In this document: piece after piece, positions 37,294 through 46,862 of the stretch | Layout of the letters: every line of letters begins with the position of its first letter | Position numbering within the stretch: the first letter of the stretch is position 1 | NCBI RefSeq assembly: GCF_017696275.1 | Contig: NZ_JAAORF010000001.1 | Coordinates: forward strand, 310,001 to 374,000 | Direction of reading: 5' to 3' | DNA length: 64,000 nucleotides | From: Prochlorococcus marinus XMU1405 | GTDB lineage: Bacteria > Cyanobacteriota > Cyanobacteriia > PCC-6307 > Cyanobiaceae | The notes under the pieces: model-generated | The model's database searches: none | Told to the model about the DNA's origin: nothing | What the model saw: only the letters and a program-made list of their open reading frames with translations | Translations under genes and position numbers: made by a program

Positions 37294-37425
37294 CGAAGTA
37301 AATTATTTTAATAAGGAATAATTATGCTCTAATTTCTACTCTAATTGGTTTATGTTTAGTACTCTTAAAATTATTTTATTTTTTCAAATACTTATAAACT
37401 CAGTTATGGAGATACTTCTTGTTCA

Positions 37426-37497
<72 letters not shown>

Positions 37498-37507
37498 AAT
37501 TTTAAAG

Positions 37508-37589
37508 TGGGCCGGGTTGGATTTGAACCAACGTAGGCAGAGCCAGCGGATTTACAGTCCGCCCCCTTTAACCACTCGGGCACCGACCC
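37508..37589 (-). tRNA. trnY: tRNA-Tyr (GTA)
   Basis: An 82-nt class II tRNA with a long variable arm. Acceptor GGGTCGG pairs with CCGGCCC, the anticodon loop CTGTAAA has anticodon GTA, and the T-arm is GGTTCAAATCC. 10 bp upstream of tRNA-Thr, so both are processed from one precursor. Confidence 0.97.
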
Positions 37590-37688
37590 CCACTATTTGA
37601 ACTTATCAGTTAATGGACACTTTGTGTGAAATTGTTTTGGATTTTTTGTTTCTTTCTAGATAGCATTTGTAAAGAAAAGACTTTATTG

Positions 37689-38132
37689 ATGATGAATATC
37701 TTATTGATAAATGGACCAAATCTAAATCTCTTGGGCACTAGAGAACCTGAAATATACGGTAATAAAACATTGAGTGAGATAGAAAAAGATTTAACAAAAG
37801 TTGCTAAAGAAAAAAGTATTAATCTTGAATGTTTTCAAAGTAATCATGAAGGAGAAATAGTAGATAAGATTCAGGATTCTGTAAAAAGTATTCAGGGCAT
37901 TCTTATAAATGCTGGTGCTTTTACTCATACATCTATTTCTATTCGCGATGCTTTAATAGGATCAAAAATTCCATTTGTAGAATTACATATTTCAAATATT
38001 TTTAGTAGAGAGGATTTTCGTAAAGAATCTTTTCTTACAGATAAAGCTATTGGAATTATTAGTGGATTTGGCATATCAAGTTATTCCTTAGCTCTTGAAG
38101 GAATCATTGGATATTTAATTAGTAAGGATTAA
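37689..38132 (+). CDS. aroQ: 3-dehydroquinate dehydratase, type II
   Basis: ATG 37689 ([20 protein letters not shown]) is chosen over the GTG at 37626, since the type II fold begins right there; the product is 147 aa, the family norm. The catalytic Tyr of the flexible loop (EPEIYGN) and the [16 protein letters not shown] and [16 protein letters not shown] motifs are intact. It dehydrates 3-dehydroquinate in the shikimate pathway. The next gene begins at the base after its stop, heading a run of co-directional genes to pipY. Confidence 0.96.
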   Translation: MMNILLINGPNLNLLGTREPEIYGNKTLSEIEKDLTKVAKEKSINLECFQSNHEGEIVDKIQDSVKSIQGILINAGAFTHTSISIRDALIGSKIPFVELHISNIFSREDFRKESFLTDKAIGIISGFGISSYSLALEGIIGYLISKD

Positions 38133-38741
38133 ATGCTAGTCGATTTTAAAAGACCCACCTCTTATATTAAATATTTATCGTCATTAACCTCAGATGAGTG
38201 GATCAAACTCGCATTATCTAATCCAATTGATATTCTTATTGACCATGCTCATTGTGAAAGAAAAGCAGCAGGAGTAGCTATTCAATTGATGTTTAGATAT
38301 CCATCAGAACCAAATCTGGCAGAAGTTTTAAGTCCAATAGCGAGAGAGGAATTAGAGCATTTTGAAAAAATACTTTATTTTTTAAAGGATCTTGGACATT
38401 CTCTTGAGGCCTTAAAACCGCCTCCATATGGAGCTGAATTGTCCAAGAATATAAGAAAGGAAGAGCCCAATAGAATGCTTGATAGTTTCTTAATAGCAGG
38501 ACTTATTGAAGCAAGAAGTCATGAAAGATTAAGCTTGCTTGCGCTGAATTCTGAAGATAAATCGTTTAAATCCCTTTATGAGTCTCTGCTAGAGAGTGAG
38601 GCAAGACATTTTGGAGTTTACTGGAAACTAGCGCAAACTAAATTCTCTAAAAATCAAACTTTCAAAAGGTTAGAGGAATTGTCTGAAATTGAGTCAGCAA
38701 TACTGGCTGAAACTTTTATATTGCCAAGAGTACATAGCTAA
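38133..38741 (+). CDS. miaE: MiaE-like tRNA 2-methylthio-N6-isopentenyladenosine hydroxylase
   Basis: A 202-residue ferritin-like di-iron protein. Ligand motifs are AHCERKAAGVAIQLMFRY, then REELEHFEKILYFLKDLGH, and IEARSHERLSLLA with SEARHFGVYWKLA. This pattern places it with the MiaE family, which hydroxylates the side chain of ms2i6A37 in tRNA using O2. It starts immediately after aroQ. The reaction in cyanobacteria is inferred from homology. Confidence 0.88.
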   Translation: MLVDFKRPTSYIKYLSSLTSDEWIKLALSNPIDILIDHAHCERKAAGVAIQLMFRYPSEPNLAEVLSPIAREELEHFEKILYFLKDLGHSLEALKPPPYGAELSKNIRKEEPNRMLDSFLIAGLIEARSHERLSLLALNSEDKSFKSLYESLLESEARHFGVYWKLAQTKFSKNQTFKRLEELSEIESAILAETFILPRVHS

Positions 38742-38757
38742 AGTTAATAAAATAAAA

Positions 38758-39513
38758 ATGATAATAAAAAAGTTCTTAAGTTTTCTTAATCCATATAAAA
38801 CTGATTTACCAACATTCACCATCGTTGGTGTAGGGCCTGGAGATCCATCGCTTTTAACAATTGCTGCTGTAGAAGCAATAAAAAAAGCGAAAGTTATAGT
38901 TTTCCCAATATCAGATGATAATAAAAAGAGTTTCGCTGCGGAAATAGTCAAGAAATACACCAAATTTAAAAAAAATATCCCTATCATTTTTCCAATGGCT
39001 AGGAAGGATTTTGATCCAGATGAAATATGGTCTAATGCTGTAGAAAAAATTGTGAAATTTATACAAAATGGTGAATCAGTTGTTTTACTTTGTCTTGGAG
39101 ATACTTCACTATTTGCAAGTTCTTCTAATATTTTGAGGTTAGTAAAAAATAATCATGCTGAAATAATTACCAAAACCATACCTGGTATTTCCTCTATTTC
39201 AGCAGCAGCAGCTTTGAATGATTTTGATTTGGTAAAAAAAGGCGAGACATTGATCATCAAAGAATGCCCTTCTTCAGAATCTGAATTAACAACCCTACTT
39301 AGGGGAAGTAAGGCCAATAAAACGGTATTGGCCATTATGAAAGTTGGCAAAAGATGGAATTTAGTCAAGGAAATTTTGAAAAAAGAGGATATCATGAATA
39401 CAACATTAATAGCTTTAAGTGTTGGGATGCCTGATCAAATTATTCAATATGCATCACAATATAAAAAGGAATTTATGCCTTATTTTTCTTTAATTTTGAT
39501 AAGGTTCGATTAA
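38758..39513 (+). CDS. cobI: Precorrin-2 C20-methyltransferase
   Basis: ATG 38758 (MIIKKFLSFL) is preferred over the upstream ATG at 38689, which lies inside miaE. The 251-aa product has the SAM-binding GVGPGDPSLLTIAAVEAI loop, LCLGDTSLFASSSNIL and PGISSISAAAAL. It transfers the C20 methyl group in cobalamin/pseudocobalamin synthesis. Its stop overlaps the start of the next gene by one base (TAATG). Confidence 0.94.
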   Translation: MIIKKFLSFLNPYKTDLPTFTIVGVGPGDPSLLTIAAVEAIKKAKVIVFPISDDNKKSFAAEIVKKYTKFKKNIPIIFPMARKDFDPDEIWSNAVEKIVKFIQNGESVVLLCLGDTSLFASSSNILRLVKNNHAEIITKTIPGISSISAAAALNDFDLVKKGETLIIKECPSSESELTTLLRGSKANKTVLAIMKVGKRWNLVKEILKKEDIMNTTLIALSVGMPDQIIQYASQYKKEFMPYFSLILIRFD

Positions 39514-39998
39514 TGTATAAAAAAGAAAAATTAGTTGAAAATCAATTTACATGGCCAATATGTAAAAAACTATTATTTCTTATTCTTGAAGATAAGCTTA
39601 GTGATGTATTTGTTTGTGAATTAGTTTGGGAAAGACTTTTTTATACTAAAGAACTATCTTTAAATGATTGGGCCTTTAGCGCATTAACTCCTTCTTATTG
39701 GTCAAAAAAATTTGAAAAAGCTCCTCAAATAATTTCAGAGCGACCAGCCTCAGTACATTTGACTCGATCAATTCCAAAAGACTATAAACAGGGGTTGAAA
39801 AAATTTCTTAATTTTAAAGGTTATAGGATTAATGAACTTTATCCAAGAAGAACTAGAAGAGCGACGGCAGTAAATTGGTTAATTTATTGGGCGATTGAAA
39901 ATGATTGTTTTTCAGAAGATAATGGATTAATGCCAAGTCCTAGTTCACCTCCGGCTAATCCAGTTAAAGGACATTTTGGCGATCCAGAAATTAAATAA
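39513..39998 (+). CDS. DUF1823 family protein
   Basis: A 161-residue protein known only from cyanobacteria and plastid-bearing relatives: LSLNDWAFSALTPSYWSKKF, PDYKQGLKKFLNFKGYRINELYPRRTRRATAVNWLIYWA and a Pro-rich end. Soluble, function unknown. It is translationally coupled to cobI. The DUF1823 name is from memory of its Y-P-R-R-T-R-R motif. Confidence 0.72.
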   Translation: MYKKEKLVENQFTWPICKKLLFLILEDKLSDVFVCELVWERLFYTKELSLNDWAFSALTPSYWSKKFEKAPQIISERPASVHLTRSIPKDYKQGLKKFLNFKGYRINELYPRRTRRATAVNWLIYWAIENDCFSEDNGLMPSPSSPPANPVKGHFGDPEIK

Positions 39999-40070
39999 GT
40001 TTTTTAATAAGGTAAATGATTCTATTAAAGGTATAGTTGTAATGGATACTATTTTCTTTGGAGAGAAGTA

Positions 40071-41444
40071 TTGATTCTTCCTACAATAGCAATTATCGGA
40101 AGACCGAACGTTGGGAAATCTACCTTAGTTAATCGTCTTTGCCAAAGTAATGATGCAATAGTATTTGATAAGCCTGGTGTTACAAGAGATAGAACTTATC
40201 AAAATGCTTCATGGGGAGGTAAGGAATTTCAAATAGTTGATACTGGAGGTTTAGTTTTTGATGACGATAGTGAATTTCTCCCAGAGATAAGGACACAAGT
40301 CTTCTTGGCTCTAGAAGAGGCTTCACTTGCGTTACTGGTGGTAGATGGAAATCAAGGCGTCACTGATGGTGATTTATCAATAGCAAAATGGTTAAGAAAC
40401 TCAAGCTGCAAAACAATTGTTGCTGTTAATAAATGCGAATCGACTACTTTAGGAATATCCTTAGCTTCAGAGTTCTGGAAATTAGGATTGGGCGAACCCA
40501 ACCCTGTTTCAGCCATTCATGGTTCAGGTACTGGAGATCTTTTAGATCTCGTTATTGGCGAACTTCCTGAAAATAATGTTCAGGATGATGAAGAAAAGAT
40601 AATGATGTCAATTATTGGTAGGCCTAATGTTGGTAAATCTAGTTTGTTAAATTCAATCTGTGGAGAAAAAAGAGCAATAGTTAGTGATATTAGTGGTACA
40701 ACAACTGATTCAATAGATACGCTTATTAAAAAAGGTGATAATCATTGGAAAATTATTGATACTGCAGGGATTAGAAGAAAGAAGAATGTTAAATATGGTA
40801 CTGAATTCTTTGGTATTAATAGGGCTTTTAAATCTATAGATAGAAGTGATGTTTGTGTGTTAGTTATAGATGCCGTTGACGGAGTAACTGATCAAGACCA
40901 GAAGCTGGCTGGGCGCATAGAAGAACAAGGCAGAGCTTGCATAATTGTTGTTAATAAATGGGATCTTGTAGAAAAAAATAGTTCAACCATTTATCAAGTA
41001 GAAAAAGAACTTAGATCTAAACTTTATTTTTTACACTGGTCAAAAATGATTTTTATATCTGCCCTAACTGGTCAAAGAGTTGATAATATTTTTGAGCATG
41101 CTCTTAATGCTGTAAATCAACATAGAAGAAGAGTTACAACATCAGTAGTTAATGAAGTACTTAAAGAATCAATCAGTTGGAAAAGTCCTCCAACGAAGAG
41201 AAGCGGCAAGCAAGGAAGGCTTTATTACGGTACTCAAGTAAAGAACAAACCTCCCACTTTTACTCTTTTTGTAAATGACCCTAAATTATTCGGAATAACT
41301 TATAGAAGATATATTGAAAAACAAATTAGAGTAAATTTAGGCTTCGAAGGAACACCCCTCATTTTACTTTGGAGAGGAAAACAGCAAAGAGCTTTAAATA
41401 AAGAAGTCGAAAGAGAAAATATTGAGTTAATTCAAAAAGATTAA
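40071..41444 (+). CDS. der: Ribosome-associated GTPase Der (EngA)
   Basis: A 457-residue protein from a TTG start preceded by GGAGAG. It has the two tandem GTPase domains unique to Der: the first P-loop [14 protein letters not shown] near residues 8-21, and the second [14 protein letters not shown] near residues 183-196, followed by NKWD and a C-terminal KH-like domain ([17 protein letters not shown]). It is needed for large-subunit maturation. Its stop overlaps the start of ecfT (TAATG). Confidence 0.96.
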   Translation: MILPTIAIIGRPNVGKSTLVNRLCQSNDAIVFDKPGVTRDRTYQNASWGGKEFQIVDTGGLVFDDDSEFLPEIRTQVFLALEEASLALLVVDGNQGVTDGDLSIAKWLRNSSCKTIVAVNKCESTTLGISLASEFWKLGLGEPNPVSAIHGSGTGDLLDLVIGELPENNVQDDEEKIMMSIIGRPNVGKSSLLNSICGEKRAIVSDISGTTTDSIDTLIKKGDNHWKIIDTAGIRRKKNVKYGTEFFGINRAFKSIDRSDVCVLVIDAVDGVTDQDQKLAGRIEEQGRACIIVVNKWDLVEKNSSTIYQVEKELRSKLYFLHWSKMIFISALTGQRVDNIFEHALNAVNQHRRRVTTSVVNEVLKESISWKSPPTKRSGKQGRLYYGTQVKNKPPTFTLFVNDPKLFGITYRRYIEKQIRVNLGFEGTPLILLWRGKQQRALNKEVERENIELIQKD

Positions 41445-42358
41445 TGAATTTGCTAACCAAATTTTCTGTTGGTCAATACGTTTATGGTAATAGAAGTTGG
41501 CTAAGAATTATAGATAGTAGATTAAAAATAATTATGGTAATGATATTTTTAATCACTCCAATTTGGGCAGGTCCAATATGGAGATTGAGTTTAGTTGGTT
41601 TTTTACTATTAATTACTTTTTTAAGTTTATTGCCATCTAGAGTATGGTGGCGATCATTATTTTTTCTCTCATGTTTGTCACTATTAATTGGATGTATATC
41701 AATACTTGCCTCGTCTGATATTCAATCTCTTGATAGCTACTTAAGAAATCCCAATGAACTGCAAGTAGTACTGGAAAGCCAAAAAGAATGGAATATTTTG
41801 CAAATTCCTTCGCAGAAGATATGGTTTATTAATTTTGGCCCCTACAACTTATCAAGAAAAGCCTTTGAACTAGGAATAAAAACCTCCACTTTGATATTTA
41901 CCGTTATTCATAGTGTAAATTTGATGCTTTTAACCACATTGCAGGAAGACATTGTATGGGGATTAAGTTGGTTTATGTATCCATTAAGAAAGATTGGATT
42001 GCCAACTAGTAAGTGGCTTTTTCAGTTGTTAATTGCATTACGTTTTATTCCTCTAGTGCAGGAAGAACTTCAAAATATTATTAAAGCAGTGTCAGTTAGA
42101 TCAATAAATTTTCGAAATTTAGGATTAAAGAAATCTTTTAATGTTTTATTAATCTTAGTGGAAAGGTTATTTCAAAATATATTTCTGAGAATTGATCATG
42201 GAGCAGAGTCATTACTCTCAAAGAAAAAAATTATTATAAAAACCAACAGATTTAGAACTCTTTATCCTTCAAAATCTCTCAATGTAATTGTTAATACATT
42301 ATCGATTTGTTTTATTTGCATAGCAATTTTTCTTAGAAAACTGTATGGTGCATTATAA
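41444..42358 (+). CDS. ecfT: Energy-coupling factor transporter transmembrane subunit (CbiQ/EcfT)
   Basis: A 304-residue membrane protein with about six helices and the EcfT coupling region ALRFIPLVQEELQNIIKAVSVRSINFRNL, which contacts the ATPases. Such subunits serve vitamin or metal-ion uptake of the ECF type. The associated ATPase and substrate-binding genes are not in this window. It starts within the stop of der. The substrate is unknown. Confidence 0.9.
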   Translation: MNLLTKFSVGQYVYGNRSWLRIIDSRLKIIMVMIFLITPIWAGPIWRLSLVGFLLLITFLSLLPSRVWWRSLFFLSCLSLLIGCISILASSDIQSLDSYLRNPNELQVVLESQKEWNILQIPSQKIWFINFGPYNLSRKAFELGIKTSTLIFTVIHSVNLMLLTTLQEDIVWGLSWFMYPLRKIGLPTSKWLFQLLIALRFIPLVQEELQNIIKAVSVRSINFRNLGLKKSFNVLLILVERLFQNIFLRIDHGAESLLSKKKIIIKTNRFRTLYPSKSLNVIVNTLSICFICIAIFLRKLYGAL

Positions 42359-42377
42359 ATAACACAATATTTTAGGT

Positions 42378-42644
42378 TTGAGTTCTGAGCGTTATTTAAA
42401 CCATCCAACATTTGGCATGTTATACCAAGTTTCTCCTGGAAATGATGGGAGAGATATTTATGCGACTTTATACGCTCAAAAAATGTTTTTTTTGGTAGAA
42501 GTTCGACAGAGAGAAGTTTTTTTTGAAGTTATACCTTATTTAGATGCCCGTAATCAAGCTGAATTAAACCTTCAAAAAGCTAGAAGAAAAGGTTCTGAAG
42601 AGCTATCTAAATGGGACAATTTATTCACGCAAACTTTCTTATAA
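42378..42644 (+). CDS. pipX: PII-interacting NtcA co-activator PipX
   Basis: An 88-residue protein from a TTG start. MSSERYLNHPTFGMLYQV and YATLYAQKMFFLVEV are the PipX beta-barrel signature, and the C-terminal helices end KWDNLFTQTFL as in other PipX. It swaps between PII and the nitrogen regulator NtcA according to 2-oxoglutarate. pipY follows 3 bp downstream, the conserved cyanobacterial order. Confidence 0.95.
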   Translation: MSSERYLNHPTFGMLYQVSPGNDGRDIYATLYAQKMFFLVEVRQREVFFEVIPYLDARNQAELNLQKARRKGSEELSKWDNLFTQTFL

Positions 42645-42647
42645 AAG

Positions 42648-43283
42648 GTGAACTCTGCAAATTATTTAAAAATAAAAAATAAAATACCATCAAATGTAAA
42701 TATTCTTGCGGTAAGTAAAGGATTTAAAAGTCAAGAAATCAAAACTATTCAAAAAATGGGTCAGAATGATTTTGGTGAGAGTAAGTTTCAAGAGGCGTTT
42801 GAAAAACAATTTATCTTAAAAGACCTTAAACAAATAAATTGGCATTTTATTGGAAGAATACAAAGTAATAAAATAAGAAAAATAGTACAAAATTTTAAAT
42901 ATATTCATTCAGTAGATTCATTTGAAAAGTTGGAAAAGATTTCTAATATTTCTTTTGAAGAGAAGAAAAATCCATTAATAATGTTGCAGGTTAAGTTGAG
43001 TGATGACCCTACTAAAGGGGGCTTTAATCCTGAATTTTTAATATTGAAATGGAGAGAAATTCAAGAGTTGAAAAATATTTCATTAACCGGCTTGATGACT
43101 ATCAATCCTAAAGGACTTAGCTCTAAAGAAAATTCAGGGTTGTTTAAAAAATGTCGTGCTCTTGCTGATTCTCTACAACTACCAGATTGTTCCATGGGGA
43201 TGTCTGGTGATTGGGAGGAAGCTATTGACGCTGGATCAACTTGGTTAAGATTAGGATCATTGATTTTTGGAGGCAGAACCTAA
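42648..43283 (+). CDS. pipY: PLP homeostasis protein PipY (YggS family)
   Basis: A 211-residue single-domain PLP-barrel protein from GTG. The PLP lysine is in ILAVSKGFK near the N-terminus, and GESKFQEAFEKQ, WHFIGRIQSNKIRKI, MSGDWEEAIDAGSTWLRLGSLIFG are conserved. Involved in vitamin B6 and amino-acid balance. It is in an operon with pipX; sepF follows 150 bp later. Confidence 0.95.
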   Translation: MNSANYLKIKNKIPSNVNILAVSKGFKSQEIKTIQKMGQNDFGESKFQEAFEKQFILKDLKQINWHFIGRIQSNKIRKIVQNFKYIHSVDSFEKLEKISNISFEEKKNPLIMLQVKLSDDPTKGGFNPEFLILKWREIQELKNISLTGLMTINPKGLSSKENSGLFKKCRALADSLQLPDCSMGMSGDWEEAIDAGSTWLRLGSLIFGGRT

Positions 43284-43433
43284 TTAGTTATTTTTTTATA
43301 AAAATCTTATTTATAAACTTGCAGTAAAGTTCAACTAACGTTATTTAAGTATAGGTAGTTTATTCATTTAAAAAATGAATCTATTACTCAAGGTTCTTAA
43401 ACCTTAGTAATCAATTTCAAGAGGATTTAAAAG

Positions 43434-44006
43434 GTGTCACTTATTTCTAGATTAAAGGCAGTAGTTGCAGGGGATGAGTATCTCGATGATGATTTTGATG
43501 AGTTGGATTATGCTTCAGAGGATGAATTAAATGATATTAATAATTTCAAACAAAATCCAAAGAATGCAAATGCCCTTGCAAATTCAAATCCGTTTGATTT
43601 TATGAATAACAACAGATCATCAAAAGTAGTTGGTATGCCTGGAATCTCAAATTCATCCTCAGAAGTAAGCTTAATGGAACCAAGAAGTTTTGATGAGATG
43701 CCTCAAGCTATACAAGCATTAAGAGAGAGAAAAACTGTAATTCTCAATTTAACTATGATGGATCCTGATCAAGCTCAAAGAGCGGTTGATTTTATTGCTG
43801 GGGGCACATATGCAATTGATGGACATCAAGAGAGAGTCGGTGAAAGTATTTTTCTTTTCGCTCCAAGTTGTGTAAATGTAACTAGTTCTTCTCCAGAAGA
43901 AGCTTCTCCTTCTTCTGTGTCTACAGAAAACACACCACAATATAGCTTGGGTAAAAATACTACTCCTGAACCAGCATGGGGTAATTCTAAATTAAGTGCT
44001 TATTAA
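43434..44006 (+). CDS. sepF: Cell-division protein SepF (Cdv2)
   Basis: A 190-residue protein from GTG, with an AGGAT sequence 12 bp upstream. The N-terminal membrane-targeting helix [18 protein letters not shown] precedes a flexible acidic linker. The SepF domain runs from [50 protein letters not shown]. It tethers FtsZ to the membrane. proC lies 11 bp after it. Confidence 0.94.
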   Translation: MSLISRLKAVVAGDEYLDDDFDELDYASEDELNDINNFKQNPKNANALANSNPFDFMNNNRSSKVVGMPGISNSSSEVSLMEPRSFDEMPQAIQALRERKTVILNLTMMDPDQAQRAVDFIAGGTYAIDGHQERVGESIFLFAPSCVNVTSSSPEEASPSSVSTENTPQYSLGKNTTPEPAWGNSKLSAY

Positions 44007-44016
44007 TGATTAATCT

Positions 44017-44829
44017 GTGACAGATAAAATTGCGATTATTGGTTTTGGAAATATTGCAAGTGCTATAGTTACTCCTCTATTAGATAACAAATTAATTCAT
44101 CCAGAGAATATTTTTTGTGTTGTAAATACAGAAAAAAGTTTAGAAAACATAAAAAAAAATTATAAACATAATATAAACGTTTATAAATCAGGTACTAAAG
44201 AGTCAAAAATAATTTGGGATTGTCAATATAAACTTCTTTCGATAAAACCCCAACAATTAAATGATATAAGTGAGACCCATCATATAAAAAATAAGGACAA
44301 TTTAATAGTTTCAATTCTTGCCGGGGTTTCAATAAACAGACTTACTCAAAAGTTTCCTAATCATAAATGTGTGAGGGTGGTTACAAATATCCCAATAACT
44401 ATTGGAAAAGGTTTAACGGGGATTTCTTGGGGAGAAGAAATTACAGAAGATCAGAAACAATTTACAAAAAAATTATTTGAAAATACAAGTAAAGTTTATG
44501 AATTTAATGAAGATTACCTTGATATATTTTTAGCTTTAACTTCATCAGGTCCTGCAATTATTGCTTTAATTATAGAAGCATTAAGTGATGGAGGATTAAG
44601 CGGGGGATTACCAAAAATAATTTCAGAGGAACTTGTTATGGAAATGATACTGGGGACTATTTGTCTAATAAAGGAAAATAAACTTACTACTTCTGAGCTT
44701 AAAAATTTAGTAACCTCTCCAGGTGGAACAACTATTTCTGCTTTAAGGGTTTTAGAAAAAAAGAGTGTAAGGTCAGCATTAATGGAATCAATAGTTTCAG
44801 CTAGTAATCGAAGTAAAGAGTTTCGTTAG
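44017..44829 (+). CDS. proC: Pyrroline-5-carboxylate reductase
   Basis: A 270-residue NAD(P)H enzyme making proline, from GTG 44017. The Rossmann start is KIAIIGFGNIASAIV; the C-terminal domain has the family signature TSSGPAIIALIIEALSDGGLSGGL and NLVTSPGGTTISALRVLE. Length is normal. 11 bp after sepF, the usual cyanobacterial neighbour. Confidence 0.95.
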   Translation: MTDKIAIIGFGNIASAIVTPLLDNKLIHPENIFCVVNTEKSLENIKKNYKHNINVYKSGTKESKIIWDCQYKLLSIKPQQLNDISETHHIKNKDNLIVSILAGVSINRLTQKFPNHKCVRVVTNIPITIGKGLTGISWGEEITEDQKQFTKKLFENTSKVYEFNEDYLDIFLALTSSGPAIIALIIEALSDGGLSGGLPKIISEELVMEMILGTICLIKENKLTTSELKNLVTSPGGTTISALRVLEKKSVRSALMESIVSASNRSKEFR

Positions 44830-44834
44830 GTTTT

Positions 44835-45992
44835 TCAATTATCTTTTAAATTCATATAAACTTTTTCAAGTAAATTTATATTTTTAGCAATTGTGTATCT
44901 CTCAAGTATACGTTCTCTAGCTTTTTCTCCAAGATCTTTTGTAAATGAAGGGTGCTCTACAAGAATTGGGATTATAGTTTTTAATTGTGCAGCCACATTA
45001 TCAGTTGAAATTACTATTCCTGCTCCGTTATCTAAAACTTCACCATCAGCTCCGGCATCTGTAGCTACACAAGCAGTACCAGAAGACATTGCCTCTAAAA
45101 GTGATAATGATAAACCTTCTACTAAGCTTGGTAAGAAAAATACTTCTGCTATTTGCATTATTGCTACCCTTGTTTCTAAATCTAATTCGGCACCCCACCA
45201 AATTAATTTCTCATTACCAAGGTTAGAAAAACTATTTTCCAATGTTGGCTTCATTGGTCCATCTCCAACAATAACTAATTTGCAATTGTGAGTTTTTGTT
45301 TGGCGCCAAGAACGTAAAAGTGCTTCGATATTTTTCTCATTGGCAATCCTACCCATATATAAAAAGATTCTTTCATTTCCAAGTTTGTTTTTTACCTGAT
45401 CAAATTTTTTATCTTTTTCGCAAAAAGGTTTCCAAATATTCTCATCAACACCGTTTGGAATAATTATTTGTTTTTCTTTAGGTACTCCTAATTTATAAAG
45501 AACATTTTTTTGAAGTTCGGAAAAAATAATTATTTTATCGAACTTTGATAAAGAGGGAGCATAAAGTTGATATGTTAACTGTTGAGTGCTTGCAGTTAAA
45601 TTTCTATTTTTTGCATCAAATGGTGGGTGAAATGTTCCTATGAGTGGAAGATTAATTTCAGCACAAATCTCTGGAAGTCTAAAGTCTAAAGGAGATAAAG
45701 TTAAGCTTGCATGTACTAAATCAGGCTTTAATCTTTCCAAGGATAGCCTTAGCTCTTTTTCTGCTCTTGGTGAGGGTATTGTGTAAACTTGGGACTTAAT
45801 TAAATATGGAAGACTTACATCAGGATCATTTGCCAGAAATAATGGTTTTGATGAATTTGAACTAGAAGGATTATCGAAATGAATGAAACTAACTTTATGA
45901 CCTCTGGCTCTTAATTTCTCATTAGTTGAATTGCCATAAGTTACATTTCCACAAAAAGGAGATTTCTTTCCCAACCAGGCAACGTGAACCAC
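44835..45992 (-). CDS. Glycosyltransferase, GT4 family
   Basis: A 385-residue enzyme with two Rossmann-like domains. The C-terminal nucleotide-sugar part has FLYMGRIANEKNIEALLRSWRQ and the E-x7-E motif FFLPSLVEGLSLSLLEAMSSGTACVATDAG. The N-terminal half begins VHVAWLGKKSPFCGNVTYGN. Acceptor and sugar cannot be told; cell-envelope glycoside or lipid glycosylation is likely. Convergent with proC. Confidence 0.88.
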   Translation of the reverse strand: MVHVAWLGKKSPFCGNVTYGNSTNEKLRARGHKVSFIHFDNPSSSNSSKPLFLANDPDVSLPYLIKSQVYTIPSPRAEKELRLSLERLKPDLVHASLTLSPLDFRLPEICAEINLPLIGTFHPPFDAKNRNLTASTQQLTYQLYAPSLSKFDKIIIFSELQKNVLYKLGVPKEKQIIIPNGVDENIWKPFCEKDKKFDQVKNKLGNERIFLYMGRIANEKNIEALLRSWRQTKTHNCKLVIVGDGPMKPTLENSFSNLGNEKLIWWGAELDLETRVAIMQIAEVFFLPSLVEGLSLSLLEAMSSGTACVATDAGADGEVLDNGAGIVISTDNVAAQLKTIIPILVEHPSFTKDLGEKARERILERYTIAKNINLLEKVYMNLKDN

Positions 45993-46076
45993 ATTAATTG
46001 AATTAACTATTTATTAAATTAACAGTCAGAGCACCCAAGATCATAATTTTAAATTTTATTCATAGTCTATAAAATG

Positions 46077-46862
46077 TTAACTATATATTTCTCTCAACAT
46101 TTTTAGTGAAGATAGATCTTTCTCTAGTTGAGTAGAGATCCAAGTTTCAATAATTAATAATATTTTAAGCCAGACTTTTTTAGGTCCCAATAACTCTCCA
46201 TTAGATTTTATTGGTAATTCAGGGAAAAGAAGTCTCTGCAATAGAGCGACTTCAGATGCATTTATTTTTAGATTACTTTGAGGATCTTCCATGGACGAAA
46301 ACCCTTCACTTGGCAAATAATAACAACTCCATTCCCAATTTCCTAAAGGTGGAATAATAGGTTCTCCAGTTTTACAGCAATGATGAATAGGTAAATTTAT
46401 ACCTCCAATTGCTAATAGATGGATTAAAGATTGAATACTCATTGAGAGCATTTTAATATCCTCCTCTTTGGATTCTTCATACAAATAAATCCTATCTAAA
46501 TGTGCAAGAACACAAGATAAATAGTTTTGTTGCTTGTCATTATTACCTACTAATAAAAAAGTTAATTCAGTTATTGCTTGCGCGGCTGCAAGACATTCAA
46601 TATTTTTCCCTAGACCAGAATAGCTTTTTAATATTTTAATTTGACGTACAGATTTAAGATTTCTTTTCCCAAAAATCTGCAGACTTAAATATGTTAATGG
46701 AGTAGCTGCGGCAAGACTACTTTTAGGACGTCTAGCACCAGGTACCGCTAATCGAACAATCCCTTGCTCATCAGTAAGAATAGTTATTAATCTATCATTC
46801 TCGCCTAATGGAGAAGCTTTAATGCAGAGACCTTCTAGTCTGCACTCACCAGAACCAGACAT
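46077..46862 (-). CDS. recO: DNA repair protein RecO
   Basis: A 261-residue protein with the N-terminal OB fold (RLEGLCIKASPLGENDRLITILTDEQGIVRLAVPGARR) and the helical C-terminal domain. HCCKTGEPIIPPLGNWEWSCYY is the remains of the zinc region. RecO loads RecA on SSB-coated gaps with RecR. Its start is immediately next to the stop of the DeoC-like gene, so they are co-transcribed. Confidence 0.93.
   Translation of the reverse strand: MSGSGECRLEGLCIKASPLGENDRLITILTDEQGIVRLAVPGARRPKSSLAAATPLTYLSLQIFGKRNLKSVRQIKILKSYSGLGKNIECLAAAQAITELTFLLVGNNDKQQNYLSCVLAHLDRIYLYEESKEEDIKMLSMSIQSLIHLLAIGGINLPIHHCCKTGEPIIPPLGNWEWSCYYLPSEGFSSMEDPQSNLKINASEVALLQRLLFPELPIKSNGELLGPKKVWLKILLIIETWISTQLEKDLSSLKMLREIYS

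Noticed and set aside
37089-37301. 70-codon plus-strand frame
   Set aside because: It runs through the tRNA-Thr fragment and opposite the minus-strand gene at 36988; likely chance.
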